Assembly (NCBI GenBank): GCA_013339765.2
Contig: CM023450.1
Span: 105,603,344 to 105,667,343 of the forward strand
Source of the DNA: Haemaphysalis longicornis
Taxonomy: Eukaryota; Arthropoda; Arachnida; Ixodida; Ixodidae
Direction: 5' to 3'
DNA length: 64,000 nucleotides
In this document: piece after piece, positions 25,257-36,917 of the stretch
Layout of the letters: each line of letters starts with the position of its first letter
How positions within the stretch are numbered: the stretch's first letter is position 1
Made by a program: the position numbers and the translations under genes
The notes under the pieces: model-generated
Seen by the model: only the letters and a program-made list of their open reading frames with translations
Databases searched by the model: none
What the model was told of the DNA's origin: nothing

Positions 25257-25261
25257 TAATA

Positions 25262-26885
25262 AAACAAAGAAAATGCTCAGCGCTCGTGTGTCCGTGCCTC
25301 GCGAGGACCTCCCAACGTCCCCTGCGAAAGTTTGTCATTTCAAGCATGCCCACATAGGGAGATTGGCCAAGATTGCGAAGACCGCCCGGCAGTTAAAAAA
25401 ACCAAGAAAATGCCGAGCGCTCCTGTATGCGTGCCACGCGGTGACAGCCCAGGAAGATTGGCAAAGATAGCTTTGGAGGATTGGCCAAGATAGCCAAAAA
25501 AAAAAAACTGCAGCGTTCGCCGTAATCGTGGGAACACTTTCTCGGAACGAGAAAAGCACGTCATAGCATACGCCCCCCAAGGTGATGTCCAATGGTTATC
25601 ACTTCCAAAAAAGTGAAGGAAGCTAACACCTTTAGCAACAATGATGGAGTAAAGGTCGTTGCGGCAGCGAAGAAGAAGAAGCAAATCGGCTGCAATCGTG
25701 GACTTTCACCATCTTGATGGCCATGGAGGTTGCGTACAGCTTCGCTATTCAAGCCTTACGCGTTAGTGTGAGCTTCCTTCTTTTCTTGTTGTATCCAATT
25801 CTCTTCAACAAATAACGTACGTTTACGCTATAAAACGTTTAAGGGGCCTCTTAACTTCGCCAATAGGGCACTTTTGAGCAGATACAAGGCATTGCACGGG
25901 TGCTCAACAAAGAATGCTTACCCATTAAAAGGCATTTAGGAGTAAAGAAAAAACAAAGCTTGGGAATTAAGGCACCCGAATTTATCTATTCAGTGGAAGA
26001 TGTAAATACCGGCCTCAGCAACAGCAAGTGTAATGCGATCGTAACACGCCAGGAAAGTGGATGATCCGTCCCGCCGTTCCCTTTGTTGACTTAAGCGGGT
26101 CGTTTCGCGCCAAGTGTAATCAGTTAGCCAAACATTTAAAATTTCCGCCATAAAGAAGGCAGAGTAATACGTCGCGCTGATGTCGAAGGAACTTCAGAGT
26201 CTCTACAAAGCAAATATTTGCGGTATTTTTTTTTTTAACGTTGTCGCGCTGCGTAAATATCTCGTCCCGTTAAAACATTTCTGCAAGCGATAAGGAAGGC
26301 AATGAAGCTTATAGAAACAATGACAACCACCCGGAAGAAAAAGGAACGCTCAAACGAACATCGGTCTTGTGATGTTACACGTGCTATATTTTGACGTTAG
26401 CTCTACGAAGCTGTTTGCATGGTGTTTGGGCATCGTTAATCTTTTTCGCGCCTTTGAAAAGGAGTGGTATGCTGCACTGTGGATTGGAATGAAGCCAATT
26501 ACCCCTAAAATGCCTCATAAACTTTGTGGTTTACAGCGAAACTATTTATGGCGGCAGAAACAGCTTGCGGCAAAGCTAACTTCACGGCGAATGCTCAGCA
26601 GAAACGGCTGTAATTCTCGTTTTCTGACAATTGGGCACTAAGAGAACTTTGTCGTTAAAAGTTTCATTCACTTGTAATAATTGCTAGGTCACGATGAAAA
26701 TCTAAACGTTACCAAATTGCAGTCTGCTGTCAACACATGCATGGACAGTCTACGGGAAAAGTATGGTTGCAAAAAACGTCTGTAACTAATGTATTTCTGT
26801 GCCTGCTCCGATTCCCTTGTTGATGACCACATATGTCGGCATGCTGTCACTGCACCAAACATTTTGACGTCAGAAGATCAAGGCG
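25262..26885. other. No gene; degenerate approximately 138-bp internal repetition at 25267-25490
   Basis: Segments containing 'aagaaaatgc..agcgctc' recur at about 25267 and 25405, and 'gattggccaagat' recurs at about 25370 and 25479. This suggests an old tandem duplication. Nothing recognisable follows up to the SINE. Confidence 0.45.
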
Positions 26886-26888
26886 CAA

Positions 26889-27132
26889 TGATTGATTTGA
26901 TTAATTATAAGGTTTAACGCGCTGACGCCGCACAGGCGATGAGAAGCGCCGTAGTGGAAGGTTCTGGATTAATTTTGGCCCCCTGAGGATCTTTAAAGTG
27001 CGCCGAAATCTCGAACACGTGGACATTCCCGCTTTTCGCCTCCATCAGAAAAGCGGCCGCCGCGGCCGGGAACCGAACCCGTGTCCATGGGTTAAGCAGC
27101 ACAACGCCTTAGCCACTGGGCCACCACGGAGG
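26889..27132 (-). repeat. SINE (Ruka-like), minus strand, diverged
   Basis: The minus strand shows tccgtggtggcccagtggctaag (box A region), a recognisable box B (gggttcggttccc), the gaggcgaaaagc block, then gagatttcggcgcactttaaagatcc and a short CAAT-like tail. Both termini are worn and I could not identify a target duplication, so it is an older insertion. Confidence 0.85.
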
Positions 27133-30100
27133 AAAAATCGACACAGAAGCTTCTGCATAAAAGGCGGCACCTCTCCAGAGGCCCTCACCAGTTCGTTGGG
27201 CATGGTCCCCTCTAACAGACAGCCTGTGAAACTTCTACTTAGCCTTACGTCTCTTCCCTCGCATTTTATCCGATACTCGCTTGGAGGCAGGTACCGAGGT
27301 CTAATAGACGCATATTTTCACCTTGAAAAAATCTGGTTCTGCTAATGATTTAATATCGAATTCGGGCTTAAATGCTACAGTGAGGAGACGGTTTAATCCA
27401 GCCAGTAACCGGGTGATGAGCATTCAGGTCGCCCCTAAACACACGCGGTGATGGTGTTTTATCTGGAAGACGCACACTTAATTGGCATTAAATTAATTCC
27501 GAGACGGTGCGTAACCGGTGAGGTCTTCAAATGTCATGGTGTTTTCCTTTTACTGTAGCCGCAACGTATTTCTTAGAAGGCCCTCGGGGTATGAGGTCGC
27601 ACTATAAAAGTCAAATTATTGTGAATAGTGAAGCAGACTCTTCCCTAGCTCGTACTGCTCACGTGTTGAGCACTACGAGCTGATGAAGGTGAGACCGATG
27701 AAGTTGAGACCCGATGAAGGTGACCAAAGATGGCTGAATCAGGCTGGCACGCGAGCTCAGGGCCCACACATTTACCCTTCGTCTTCGAACAACTTGGCTG
27801 GCCGAGAAGCACGGCACGTATCCGTCACTGGGGATTGCACACTGCGATCACACACACCGCAAGCAGGGGATCGCGGCTTGACCCGAATATCCACGTGACA
27901 ATATTGCTTAATTGGCCGCTCGTTCGCGCCAATGTCGAGCTTGGTCGTGTTGTGGTGACGCCATGCAGGCGCGTACACAGGCAGTTGAAGTATTACATTC
28001 TGTTATTCCGATCGATTCTAAACATTTCTCAAGCGTTTCTCGGGCCATCGCCGTGATCTGGTCGAGGAGGCTTGCCTGTATTTGGACCTACAGAACAAGA
28101 AACTGTTTTGAACGCCCCAGCGCACGGTTTGCCCGCTTACACCGGACACCCAGACCCCATGAAACCGGCCGTTAGCGAAGCCTCCTCAGAAGCGACAAGC
28201 TCCGTTTCAAATATCGAGCAAAAGCGGCTGCATGGCTAGGCCGACGTATAAGCGCTGGGCTAGGCGTCGCTCAAGCGGGTGCCTTCATCTCATGCCGTCT
28301 AGCGATCACGTCGAGCTCATGTTCTCGCTCATATTCTCGGAATATACACTCGCTTTCCGGCACCCGTCTCGAGTAGTCGTGGGGGAGGTCCGGAGCAGCC
28401 AAGTCGGGAATTGGCCGGATAACCACCTGCAGTAAGTACCCTAACCTTCCACGGGCGATAAGGCTCGAACCAAGCGCGGGCACGATTAGCGATAGAAACA
28501 TCCGCGCGCAAAGAACGGATTAGAAGCTCAGGCGGGTCGCTTAATCACCTGCAGTGCATCTTTTACCTTTTGCCGTTTCCTGTCGGGGTTATTGGTTGCA
28601 GAAGCTCGGGTGTTTACCGTGGTAAGTTACTGACTTAGCTAATTGCGCAACAATGTTGTTCCAAAACTAAACTGAAATCATGATGGCCGACGACCGTTCG
28701 GCCAATCGGTATGGTCGGCGTCTTCGTTCAGCGAGAATAGTCACACCACGCGGTCTTTCGAACGGCCGACGTGTTCGGGTCGCCGTCGGCGTCGTGTGAC
28801 AAGGCGCTCTGCCAACTCGGAAGTCGGCGTCGCCGTCGTGTCGTCGTTGTGTCGGCCTAGCCTACGCACTTTAACGAGAAGCGTGGTAATAGAGTAAAAA
28901 AGATAAACATGGACGACAGCGTGCTGAAGGAAGCGCCAATTAACCAAAGGCGCCGCCGCGAGCCGTCGACGCTGAGCAGACGACGCTTCGCTTCGCCGGA
29001 AGTGCGAGAAGAAGCCGTTCAGTTGCAAGATTTCTGGATTCCTACTGCGGGACGCGCATGGAAGAATCGATGACGTGCACGCGGGAAGATGGCGGAGCCC
29101 AACAACACGCATGAAAGGGTGGGAACGCGGCCGCGAAATATGCAAGGAAATTGTGAGCTGTCCGCTGCTAGTAAAAAAGTTATACTTGGTACAAGCGACG
29201 TTGACCACCCAATCTAGCGATTGCGCTAGTTCATTTAGTGTGCTCAAAACGCCTTTCAGGACCCCTTTAAGAAGAAAACATTGGGGTATAGTAGCGTTAA
29301 AGGGACAATCGGCGCGGAGTACGTTAAGGCACCAGAAATAAAACTACACAAATCAGAATGCATACTTTGCAGTTTCAATTCGAAAACGCCTCCGCTCGTG
29401 TGGTCGCTGTTGCTCTATAGCTAAGCAAGAACCTTCCCAAACTCCTCCCGCGTCCTGTGTGTTGGCGTTACTGGATACTCGAGAACAGGATCGCAATCAA
29501 AAGCGGCTCATGTGATACAAGCGGCGCTAACAATCAGCTGTGGAGCTCGAAGCGGGCCAAGTCAGAATTTCCACCAACATCCTTAATTGGTGGGTGATCA
29601 AGTTTCCTCCCTGGAACCATTCGTGTGTTTTTGTGTAGCGGCTTCGCTGGAAACGACTGTCACTTTTGCTGCATTTAATATCCTTTATCCACGCTCATGC
29701 ATTCGGGGTTGTGTCTTTTCTTTAGGAAGAAGGCAGTAAAATCAGCATAACCAACCTGAGCCGTTTGTCGGCAATTAGGGCATCCAGTTTCGTGTGATTT
29801 GCGGACGGCACCATCCACGGTCGCCTCGGCAGCGGTACCAACGCGCTGCGCGCTTGCGCGAGTCATCCGTGTGACAGAACCGCAGGCGTCTCGGATATTG
29901 TTTCGACCCTTCTCATATACGAGAGACCGCCCAAGACTAGCCTTAAATGCTCAAGGTACGCGTAGGTGTTGATTACGATGAGTATGATCTCGCACGTTGG
30001 CACACAGCTGCGATGTTTCGGCGATGATGCACAAAATGGGCTCGGGCATTGCATGAATTGCCCCATAAACTGATTCAGACGTCTGACAGACAGCGTTTCT

Positions 30101-31780
30101 TCTTTTCTTCCAAGACTCACAGCTGATTTTTGAATGTTTGTACAATACTGCTTTCTGTTCTGTTAACAGTGTTCTCAGTTGAACTTTTGTTTTATAGTCA
30201 TTTTTTAAATTTGCATAAGAGGCCATGCGTGCGGTTTTTATGCCCCTGGGACCTCCTCCTGTATATATTAAGTGTACCCATGTCATATTGGTGGAAATAA
30301 AAGTTTTTTTAGTTTTTCAGTTTTTCTGTGTTCTGGCGATAACAATATAACTTGACGAGTGACGTCTTGTTTAACCTCTTCCTTATGGCCTTTTCAACCT
30401 TTAAATCTCTGTATCAGCTTGGTACGTTAGAAGGGAGAACATGCGTCCGTGGGAGAATTCATTTTCTGGGAAAAAAGGACCCGCTCGCGGCTCGTCTGCC
30501 TTCCATTTCGCGTTGTCTTTAATTTTATCATTCATTTTTTTCTTCTGTATTATGTGCTTGCTTTCCTTCTATGCTGACACTTGGGAACCCGAGGAAGGCA
30601 CCCTAATAAAGCTGTCATAGCTGTCACCATAAATATGGCGCATATTCATTTTCTCGGTTGTTCTTCTCGTCTCTACGCAGTGCCGTGTTTTACTAACGTA
30701 AGGCCCGCACCGCCTAACGAGTGAAATCGTGACGCCCTCCACTAAGCCGACGTGACTTGAAAAGCTCATTAGGCTGAAAACGAGAAAAAAAGAGAAACAA
30801 ATTAATATATTCAGGGACAACAATTGTAATCAAGGCATAAGTGACGCAAGCTGCCACTTTTCTCCAGCAAGGGTGTCTGTGTTTACACGGTTCGTACGTA
30901 AATCAGGGTGCACTGTTACACAAACCATTCCGCAAGTATATGGCCCTTGTTTAACTTTAGCTGGCAGTTCCAAGGAGGGTGACAAAAAAGTAGTGAGCAC
31001 GAGCGAGAAAAAAACAGTGATTTATGAAAGCTAACAATTATTATTAAGCTTTAATACCCGACAATTAACGGGGTGTTTCAATCACTATTTTACGGTTGTA
31101 TGAGCATGACTTTGTGACATTACATGGATTCTTTTTTATGAAAGGGGGCGGGCGGAGCACTATATGTGGGCGTGTTCTGCTCTATAAGCAATGCTGGGCT
31201 GATATTTGTTGATATTGGGCAATTTAAGCTGTTCTTACAGCGCAAAAAGACAAAGCAGAACCGTTTCAATAATGCGTTCCAAGCACCAGAAGGATTGCTA
31301 AGCCTTTGTTTATATTTACTGAGACGAACAAAAACTGTTTAGCAGTACTGACAGAACTGCCGCTATGGAGTGAACACTGTTTATTTATATTCGATGCTCC
31401 GAAAGCGATAAACTGTTTTATTTCCGCACGGTGATGATCGAAATGGTAAATGAAGTTAAGTACACAAGGATGTAAAATTGCTTTCTTTTTCTACTGTCCG
31501 AGCAGTCTTTTTTTTTTTTTTTAATCGCCGTACTACGACCACAAATTTGCTCGCTCTTTCGAGATGTAACTACTATGCGCGGTGCGTTTATGTTCCCTTG
31601 ACGGGTAACTTCGGAAGTGGCTCCCATGTTATTGCACAGCGTCCAACCGGCGTGACAGCGACAGAAAGAAGGGCTCAGAGGCGGAACTCTCCATTATGAG
31701 GAAAACGCCTTACGTTTCTAATAATGGCGATTTTTTTAGGGAAACCAAAAAAAAAAAACTTTTTGTCTTTTGCAACACAA
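27133..31780. other. No recognisable gene
   Basis: A GC-rich stretch at 28680-29110 has open frames on both strands (168 codons at 28741-29247, minus) without a known domain. At 29866-29675 (minus) a 63-codon frame contains C-P-N-C and H-N-P-E-C, a possible zinc-ribbon-like remnant. A sequence ending aggacccctttaa near 29275 resembles the TIR of the MITE at 38246, but no partner end was found. Poly(T) runs at 31508-31522. Confidence 0.45.
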
Positions 31781-31781
31781 G

Positions 31782-32009
31782 TACACACACGCACACACTG
31801 TCACACACAACACACACACCACACACAACACATCAACACACCACACACACCACACACACGACACACCCAGTCACACACACACACACACACACAACAAAAC
31901 ACACAGACACAACGCGCACCCACGACGCAACGCACGCACGACGAACACCAACACACAACACCACACGCACACGCTGCGCGCACACGCACGCACGCAACGC
32001 ACACACCAA
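31782..32009. repeat. Interrupted (CA)n microsatellite
   Basis: About 230 bp of CA-rich sequence with CACA/CACG and AACA interruptions. It is open in several frames because of composition only. Confidence 0.95.
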
Positions 32010-32047
32010 AAAAATTCCAAGTGCTTTTGAAGTTTATGGTTAGAGGT

Positions 32048-32290
32048 CGCGCTGTGGTGGCTCAGTTGCTAATGCGTTTTGCTGCTACGCGTGAGGTTGC
32101 GGGTTCGATTCCCGGCTGCGGCGGCTGCTTTTCTGATGGAGGCGAAAGCAAAGCGCCCGTGTGTACGTGATTTCGACGCACGTTAAAGATCCCCAGGTGG
32201 TCAAAATTAATCCGGAGCCCTCCACTGCGGCGTGCCTCTTTCGCCTGCGTTGCGTCGGCGCGTTAAACCCTACAATAAATCAATCAATTT
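32048..32290 (+). repeat. SINE (Ruka-like), plus strand
   Basis: A well-preserved copy: box A gtggctcagttgctaatgc, a perfect box B (gggttcgattccc, 32101-32113), the gatggaggcgaaagc block, cgcacgttaaagatcccc and ggtggtcaaaattaatccgg, ending ccctacaataaatcaatcaa. Of the copies here it has the best RNA polymerase III promoter. No clear target duplication was found. Confidence 0.93.
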
Positions 32291-32429
32291 TTTGCAGTTT
32301 TCTAACCCATACCGTAAATTTGGAAACAAAATATTGGGGCCCACCAGAACAGAGCGAATAATAGGCGGGGTAACATCAGTGGGAACAATGTGTGTGCGTG
32401 CGTTATTGCATGTGTGTGTAGACAGGAAA

Positions 32430-32470
32430 GGGAGGGGAGGGAGGGAGGGAGGGAGGGAGGGAGGGAGGGA
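32430..32470. repeat. (GGGA)n microsatellite
   Basis: About 40 bp of GGGA/GGAG tetranucleotide repeat, with potential to form G-quadruplex on the plus strand. Confidence 0.9.
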
Positions 32471-32610
32471 CAGAAAGAATCTTTCTATCGTCAACACATT
32501 ACGTAACTCGCCTTGTCTTTATATATTGCCCTAATCAAGGTGTGTTTTTATCCCTTGTAGGGAAACGAACAACCATTTCTGCCTTCCGGGACGCAATTAT
32601 CTTCTCTGGG

Positions 32611-32731
32611 TGTTGCGGAAAAGGAAGAAGACCGCCTGCCAAATTACATATAATCATTATTAGCTAGAGAAGAAGAGACGATTAAACGGGTGTTCTCAGC
32701 AGAGCCATGGCGTAGGCCTAGTTCCTCAACA
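32611..32731 (+). repeat. 5' LTR of the compact BEL/Pao-like element
   Basis: 121 bp, TGTTGCGG...CTCAACA. It aligns without gaps to 34117-34237 at about 90% identity by hand count. It is very short for a BEL/Pao LTR. Confidence 0.92.
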
Positions 32732-32735
32732 TGTT

Positions 32736-32754
32736 TGGTGCCTTGAAACCCGGG
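32736..32754 (+). promoter_or_regulatory. Primer binding site
   Basis: tggtgccttgaaacccggg lies 4 nt after the 5' LTR. It resembles the TTGGTGCCGAAACCCGGG type of PBS I know from arthropod BEL elements, with a two-base insertion. It would anneal to a tRNA 3' end for minus-strand priming. Confidence 0.65.
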
Positions 32755-32870
32755 AGGAATGTCCTGGTAGGACACCAGATGACGGCGCACAGCGACTTCG
32801 AGGCACGCGAGGCCCCGGAAACCGTTTGATGTCCTGATCCCGTTGGCGTTGCCCTCAAAGGGCGCCCCCC

Positions 32871-33437
32871 ATGGCTGGCTGCTCCATGCACCACACCGAC
32901 CACTTGAGGCCGGGAAGTATCCAGGAGCAGCACGGTATCCAGAACACTCTACCTGTGGACACTCAGCCTATTGAGGACAGGGAGGCCGCGAGTCGTCTGA
33001 AGCGGGTGAGGCATAGTCTCCGGGCAAAGATATCAGAACTCGTCAGAACAACAGACAACCTTGTGGAATCACCAACACCGAAGATAAGTACGCTTAAAAT
33101 CCTCCTCGAATCTCCTACCGAAGTGCTGGACGACATAAATAACCTTGACCAGCAGATACGAGATCTCCTAGACATCGAAGATTACGAAAATGATTACGAA
33201 GAGTCTGACAAATACTTATACATGATTTTCAGCGCGAAGTGGCTGCTTAGTGACAAAATATCCAAGATAAGCTTGATACAGAAAAAGATAATCACGCAGC
33301 ATGTCTCGAATACAATCTTTCCCGGATACCTTTGGCAATTACTCAAGTCGCACCCGTCCAGACATCATGGAGCTCGTTGGTTACCTCTACAGCTGCCCGT
33401 AATAAGGTACCTGAGGGCGCAGACCCATTACTCATAA
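32871..33437 (+). CDS. BEL/Pao gag-like protein (DUF1759 type), 188 aa
   Basis: The start is the first ATG after the leader. Residues about 45-125 have the alternating acidic/leucine helical pattern of the BEL/Pao gag N-terminal region: LKRVRHSLRAKISELV, then VLDDINNLDQQIRDLL and EDYENDYEESDKYLYMI. Known family members continue into a longer gag with zinc knuckles; here the frame ends at 188 aa. It overlaps the next frame (33332) by about 105 bp in another phase, so gag may be frameshifted or broken. Confidence 0.7.
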   Translation: MAGCSMHHTDHLRPGSIQEQHGIQNTLPVDTQPIEDREAASRLKRVRHSLRAKISELVRTTDNLVESPTPKISTLKILLESPTEVLDDINNLDQQIRDLLDIEDYENDYEESDKYLYMIFSAKWLLSDKISKISLIQKKIITQHVSNTIFPGYLWQLLKSHPSRHHGARWLPLQLPVIRYLRAQTHYS

Positions 33438-33925
33438 CAAATACGACAACGGCGAAAACCATCCCACTGCCAGTAGGCGACTTGAGAACTTCCAAAAATG
33501 CTACGCTGGGGTCACGGATAGATTTTGCACAGAGTGAAGAACTCTTAGCCCAACCTCCTGAGGCCGCTCCCGATCGTCAGGAGCCAGTTTCACTGCATCT
33601 GATCACCAACACTGATGCCATGAACACCGACATGAATCGGTGCAAGAGGCGAAGACTCCGGGACAAGCCTAGCAAACAGAAAAGGGCTGCCAAACTAAAG
33701 ACGAGGCGCAGAGTTTGTGGGCATTCGCCTAAACTACGACCCAATTCCGTCAGGTGGAGTGCAACTAGTTACTCCACATTTACAAGGGGTGTTCAGGCAC
33801 GGGAGGTTCGGTCGAGACAAGTGCGATCCCGACCAAGACGATGTGAGAGACCAGGTAGATGCGAGACAGCCCGAATTCGCTTCCCTGCAACACAACCGAA
33901 GCCGCTGTACCTTCTCCGATACTAA
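33332..33925 (+). CDS. Overlapping basic ORF of the LTR element, 197 aa
   Basis: A second frame in a different phase from gag. Its C-terminal half is rich in Arg/Lys (KRRRLRDKPSKQKRAAKLK and RSRQVRSRPRRCERPGR), suggesting nucleic-acid binding if translated. I recognise no protease, RT or integrase motif. Whether it is expressed, for example by frameshifting from gag, cannot be told from sequence. Confidence 0.4.
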   Translation: MAITQVAPVQTSWSSLVTSTAARNKVPEGADPLLITNTTTAKTIPLPVGDLRTSKNATLGSRIDFAQSEELLAQPPEAAPDRQEPVSLHLITNTDAMNTDMNRCKRRRLRDKPSKQKRAAKLKTRRRVCGHSPKLRPNSVRWSATSYSTFTRGVQAREVRSRQVRSRPRRCERPGRCETARIRFPATQPKPLYLLRY

Positions 33926-34105
33926 CGAAGACCGTCATTAGAAAGAAGTATCGGATGTAAAAGCACCGATGGAAGATTAAACTGCTGACGAACGGTGACC
34001 GAACGGCTAGACGGATGCGAACCAGGCTGCTGAACTGACTAATTTTATTTTTCTGGCATGTTTTTTCTCCTCAAGTCTTTTTATGCGTAGATGCATCACT
34101 GTTGC

Positions 34106-34116
34106 GGGCGGGAGGA
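34106..34116 (+). promoter_or_regulatory. Polypurine tract
   Basis: gggcgggagga directly abuts the TG of the 3' LTR, the expected position of the plus-strand primer. Confidence 0.75.
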
Positions 34117-34237
34117 TGTTTCAGAAAAGGCAGAAGACCACCTGCCAAATTACAGACCATCATTATTAGCTAGTGAAGAAGAGAAGATTAAATGGGTGTT
34201 CTCAGCAGAGCCTTGGCGTAGGTCTAGTTCCTCAACA
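34117..34237 (+). repeat. 3' LTR of the compact BEL/Pao-like element
   Basis: 121 bp, TGTTTCAG...CTCAACA, homologous to the 5' LTR. It is followed at once by the target duplication ctggg. Confidence 0.92.
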
Positions 34238-34242
34238 CTGGG

Positions 34243-35149
34243 TCCGAAAACACGAACGCCGAAATCCGAGTGTTCCGTTTCCCGGTTCAGCGGCTTTATA
34301 TTTATATCATTTTGTATAAGTTGTAACTTATGCGGAAATAATGTGCTGCGCCTTCGAGCATTTATAGACGACCCTACCATACAACGAATCTTCAAGCAGA
34401 CAATTATTTCTGAGCAGACGACCGCTACAGCTTCCTGTTTGCAAGAAAAGCTCGTATTATTCGTAGAAGAACACAAGGTTTATAAGTGTGAGAATACAAA
34501 AGACTGGCTGTTTCTAGGCAAAACATTTTGAACGAGTATAAAAGCTATATAAAACAAATGCGAGAATATATAGTATATACTATAAAACAGGGAACCCCGT
34601 CACTTCGGTATAAAATGCATGTTGAGACTCCACTGAACAGGGAAGGCGGGGAACGGAGAGGCACAAAGTAATACTTTACCACGAGTATGTCGCAACAGTC
34701 GCGGCCTTTCTGCTTCTGAGGTTTCACGGGCGTAATTAAAAAATTCAATTAACTGCCCCAGCCTTCAGTGTAAGAGAGGAGAAGTACGGTAATTACTTGC
34801 ATCACGCTATTAAGGGTGCGTTGCTTCATGCGGGAAACGAACCGCCGAGTCGAGAACAGGGCTCCTTAATTTCACTGGTTCGCAGGGTTTCTTCGTTTCT
34901 CATTTTCCTTGGGAGCTTTCATTCTTCTGGTCTGCGCGAGTCACGACGAAGTAAAAGCTAACCATGTACCCATCCTATCTCTATAGCAGCTAGCAAGTTT
35001 CGTTCGTTGAAGGCCGCGACATTGAACATGGGTACCTACATCCGATAACCGCAGTGCAACTTCTAACAAGCATAACAGCTACGGCGACAACAAAAACAAC
35101 TATTACAAGAGTAATTACAAGAAATATCTTTTGTAACGTACCGGTGCTG
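34243..35149. other. No recognisable feature
   Basis: The sequence resuming after the LTR element shows no domain. A plus-strand frame runs to 34531 (…VEEHKVYKCENTKDWLFLGKTF) without similarity to a family I know. Confidence 0.45.
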
Positions 35150-35386
35150 CACGGCTTAAAAGAACTGTAATCTGCGCGCTTTTCAGGTGCGATGCAATTG
35201 TACGTCACGGAAATAATTTCGACCGCCTTTGGTTATTCACTAACGAACACCGGTAATATTGAGCGCGAGGGCATTTTTGTGTTCCGCTCATGATGAAAAA
35301 CGCGTCCTCCGCGAATGAGGACGATTGCCTGCGGCCTCACCCTCAGCAGCACAGCGTCTTGATCGCTGAGGCACAGCATCGGGTGG
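35150..35386 (-). repeat. Diverged SINE copy, minus strand
   Basis: The minus strand gives gcctcagcgatcaagacgctgtgctgctgag (box A region and D-arm of the SINE head), then a decayed box B, and later ggcggtcgaaattatttccg, which matches the ggtggtcgaaatt block of tick SINEs. Many substitutions are present, so it is old or belongs to a sister subfamily. Confidence 0.6.
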
Positions 35387-35772
35387 AGTTATTCATAGAC
35401 TATGCCTGCACGTGTTCATGTATTATGGCTTTATATTTTTTATATTATATTATATTTTATATTTTATATACATTTACCAGTGGGTTGAACCGGGAAAAAC
35501 ACCGGGTCAGAAACCGGTTCGGAAGCTTGAACCGCTTCGGGAACCGCTTCGATAAGTTGAATTATCAGCTAAGTGAGTAAAAAAATTTTGGATTGCTTGA
35601 AACTGCAAAAAAAAAAGAAATACAAAGAAAAATTGAAAACGCAGCTGTTTCCGAATAACTCGAACCGCGGGTCACGCCCACACCGGTACGCCGAACGAGA
35701 TGCCGAGCTTCTCGTGCTGTGTCCCGAACGGGTCGTCTCGCCTGGTACTGGCGTCTTAAATGAGGGGACGGC

Positions 35773-36917
35773 TTACGGCCACAGCCGTTCCATCGCAAGC
35801 GGCGGTGATGAGCGTCGGAAATATTTTTTTTTGATTTCGCGGGGTTGCTGGCCGTAACGTGGGCATGGATCGCTTGAACGGAATCCGCGAAGACCAAGCC
35901 CACGGTTGGGGCAACGGTGAAAGGTTCGGTCCTGGCTACCCACAATGGATGCACAGCGGTCGGTTTTCCGATGTTCGCCATATATCCGTTTGTCGCGCGC
36001 GACGCTGGTGTCTGACCCGGCGGCGACGACTTCACCGGCATTTCGTAAGTGGTGGCGGGTTTCCGTAAGGTGCTGCGACTGACGAGGGAGGCTGGGAAGC
36101 CGGTGCGACGGACGTACGTCACGAAAGGACGTTCGGAAGCAACGTCGACCGGAATTCCGGGAGCAATAGTCCGCTGCACTTCTCTGACAGCATTCACAAC
36201 TGATATTGAAGAAGGCCGTACGTTCGTTGGGAATAGCTTTTGTAGCTCCTCTTGCGAGCACGCGCGGATGATTTCGGGGAGGCAGCTCTGATTGGTGCTG
36301 CCCAAGTCGAGTTTAGAAGGAGTAGTGCAAGCAGAAATTGCGGGGGCAGCCACTAACCTGTGGTAATGATCCCTTCCTCGCTGCTAGCACCTGTTCAATG
36401 TCTGTGGCTTCCGTCACAAACTCATCAACAGTCGTTGGCGGCGAAAGAGCCCTCCGAAAATGTCGCTCCTCACGCGTCTCATAAGGGCTGCACGTTGACC
36501 TTCTCAGTGGCCAGTGGATCCACTCGTACTCTAAGCCGCAGAACGTGTTCCACGAAGCTCGTCACGCTTTCGTTAGCCCCCTGGGTCCGAGTATTCAAGA
36601 GATCTTCTGCCCTTTGACTTCGAAAGTGGTTAGCGAAGGATTGCCGAAGGACCTCCTTGCAGGACTCGCATGACGTGAGGGTTACCTCGTGGTTGACGAA
36701 CCAGTTCCGAGCAGTTCCCTCTAAAGAGGAGTACAAGCTCTGGCGGCACTGAGTCTACCGCCCAACCATTGTGGCAAGCTACACGCTCGTGCTGCTCGAT
36801 CCAGTCTTCTACGCCTTCGAACGCGTCGCGGTGGAACGAGGCAGGAGTACCGGGCGCGATGGGCCAGTACATAATCGGGGACCCGAGCGCTGCAGTACGG
36901 TGTGACTGCGACGTCAT
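35773..36917 (-). pseudogene. Ty3/Gypsy gag, frameshifted
   Basis: Read right to left: FHRDAFEGVEDWIEQHERVACHNGW (gag N-terminal core, 36917 frame), then a shift to YSSLEGTARNWFVNHEVTL (36736 frame) and QRAEDLLNTRTQGANESVTSFVEHVLRL. Next come PPTTVDEFVTEATDIEQVL, an SQEELQKLFP segment, and finally a decayed knuckle region with HRCPNRGLGLRGF. This is the domain order of tick Ty3/Gypsy gag. Several frameshifts and loss of most of the CCHC knuckle make it a pseudogene. No pol follows to the left; the fragment ends near 35650. Confidence 0.8.

Larger units (their letters stand above)
32611..34237 (+). mobile_element. Complete compact BEL/Pao-like LTR retrotransposon (non-autonomous)
   Basis: The element is bounded by two 121-bp direct LTRs that begin TGTT and end CAACA, inside a perfect 5-bp target duplication ctggg (32606-32610 and 34238-34242). 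A primer-binding-site-like tggtgccttgaaacccggga follows the 5' LTR, and a purine tract (gggcgggagga) abuts the 3' LTR. Between them lie a gag-like frame and an arginine-rich frame, but no protease, reverse transcriptase or integrase. At 1.63 kb it must rely on a partner element in trans. The LTRs differ at about 12 of 121 sites, so the insertion is not recent. Confidence 0.9.

Noticed and set aside
28455..28475. tRNA gene suggested by a perfect box B (ggttcgagcc, minus strand)
   Set aside because: No box A at the required distance and no cloverleaf; a chance match.
31696..32170. His/Thr-rich frames
   Set aside because: Translations of the CA-rich repeat and of the SINE that follows it.
35565..36353. 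262-codon open frame on the minus strand
   Set aside because: The longest open frame in the window, but it is decayed Ty3/Gypsy gag read partly in the wrong phase; it is annotated as part of the gag pseudogene.
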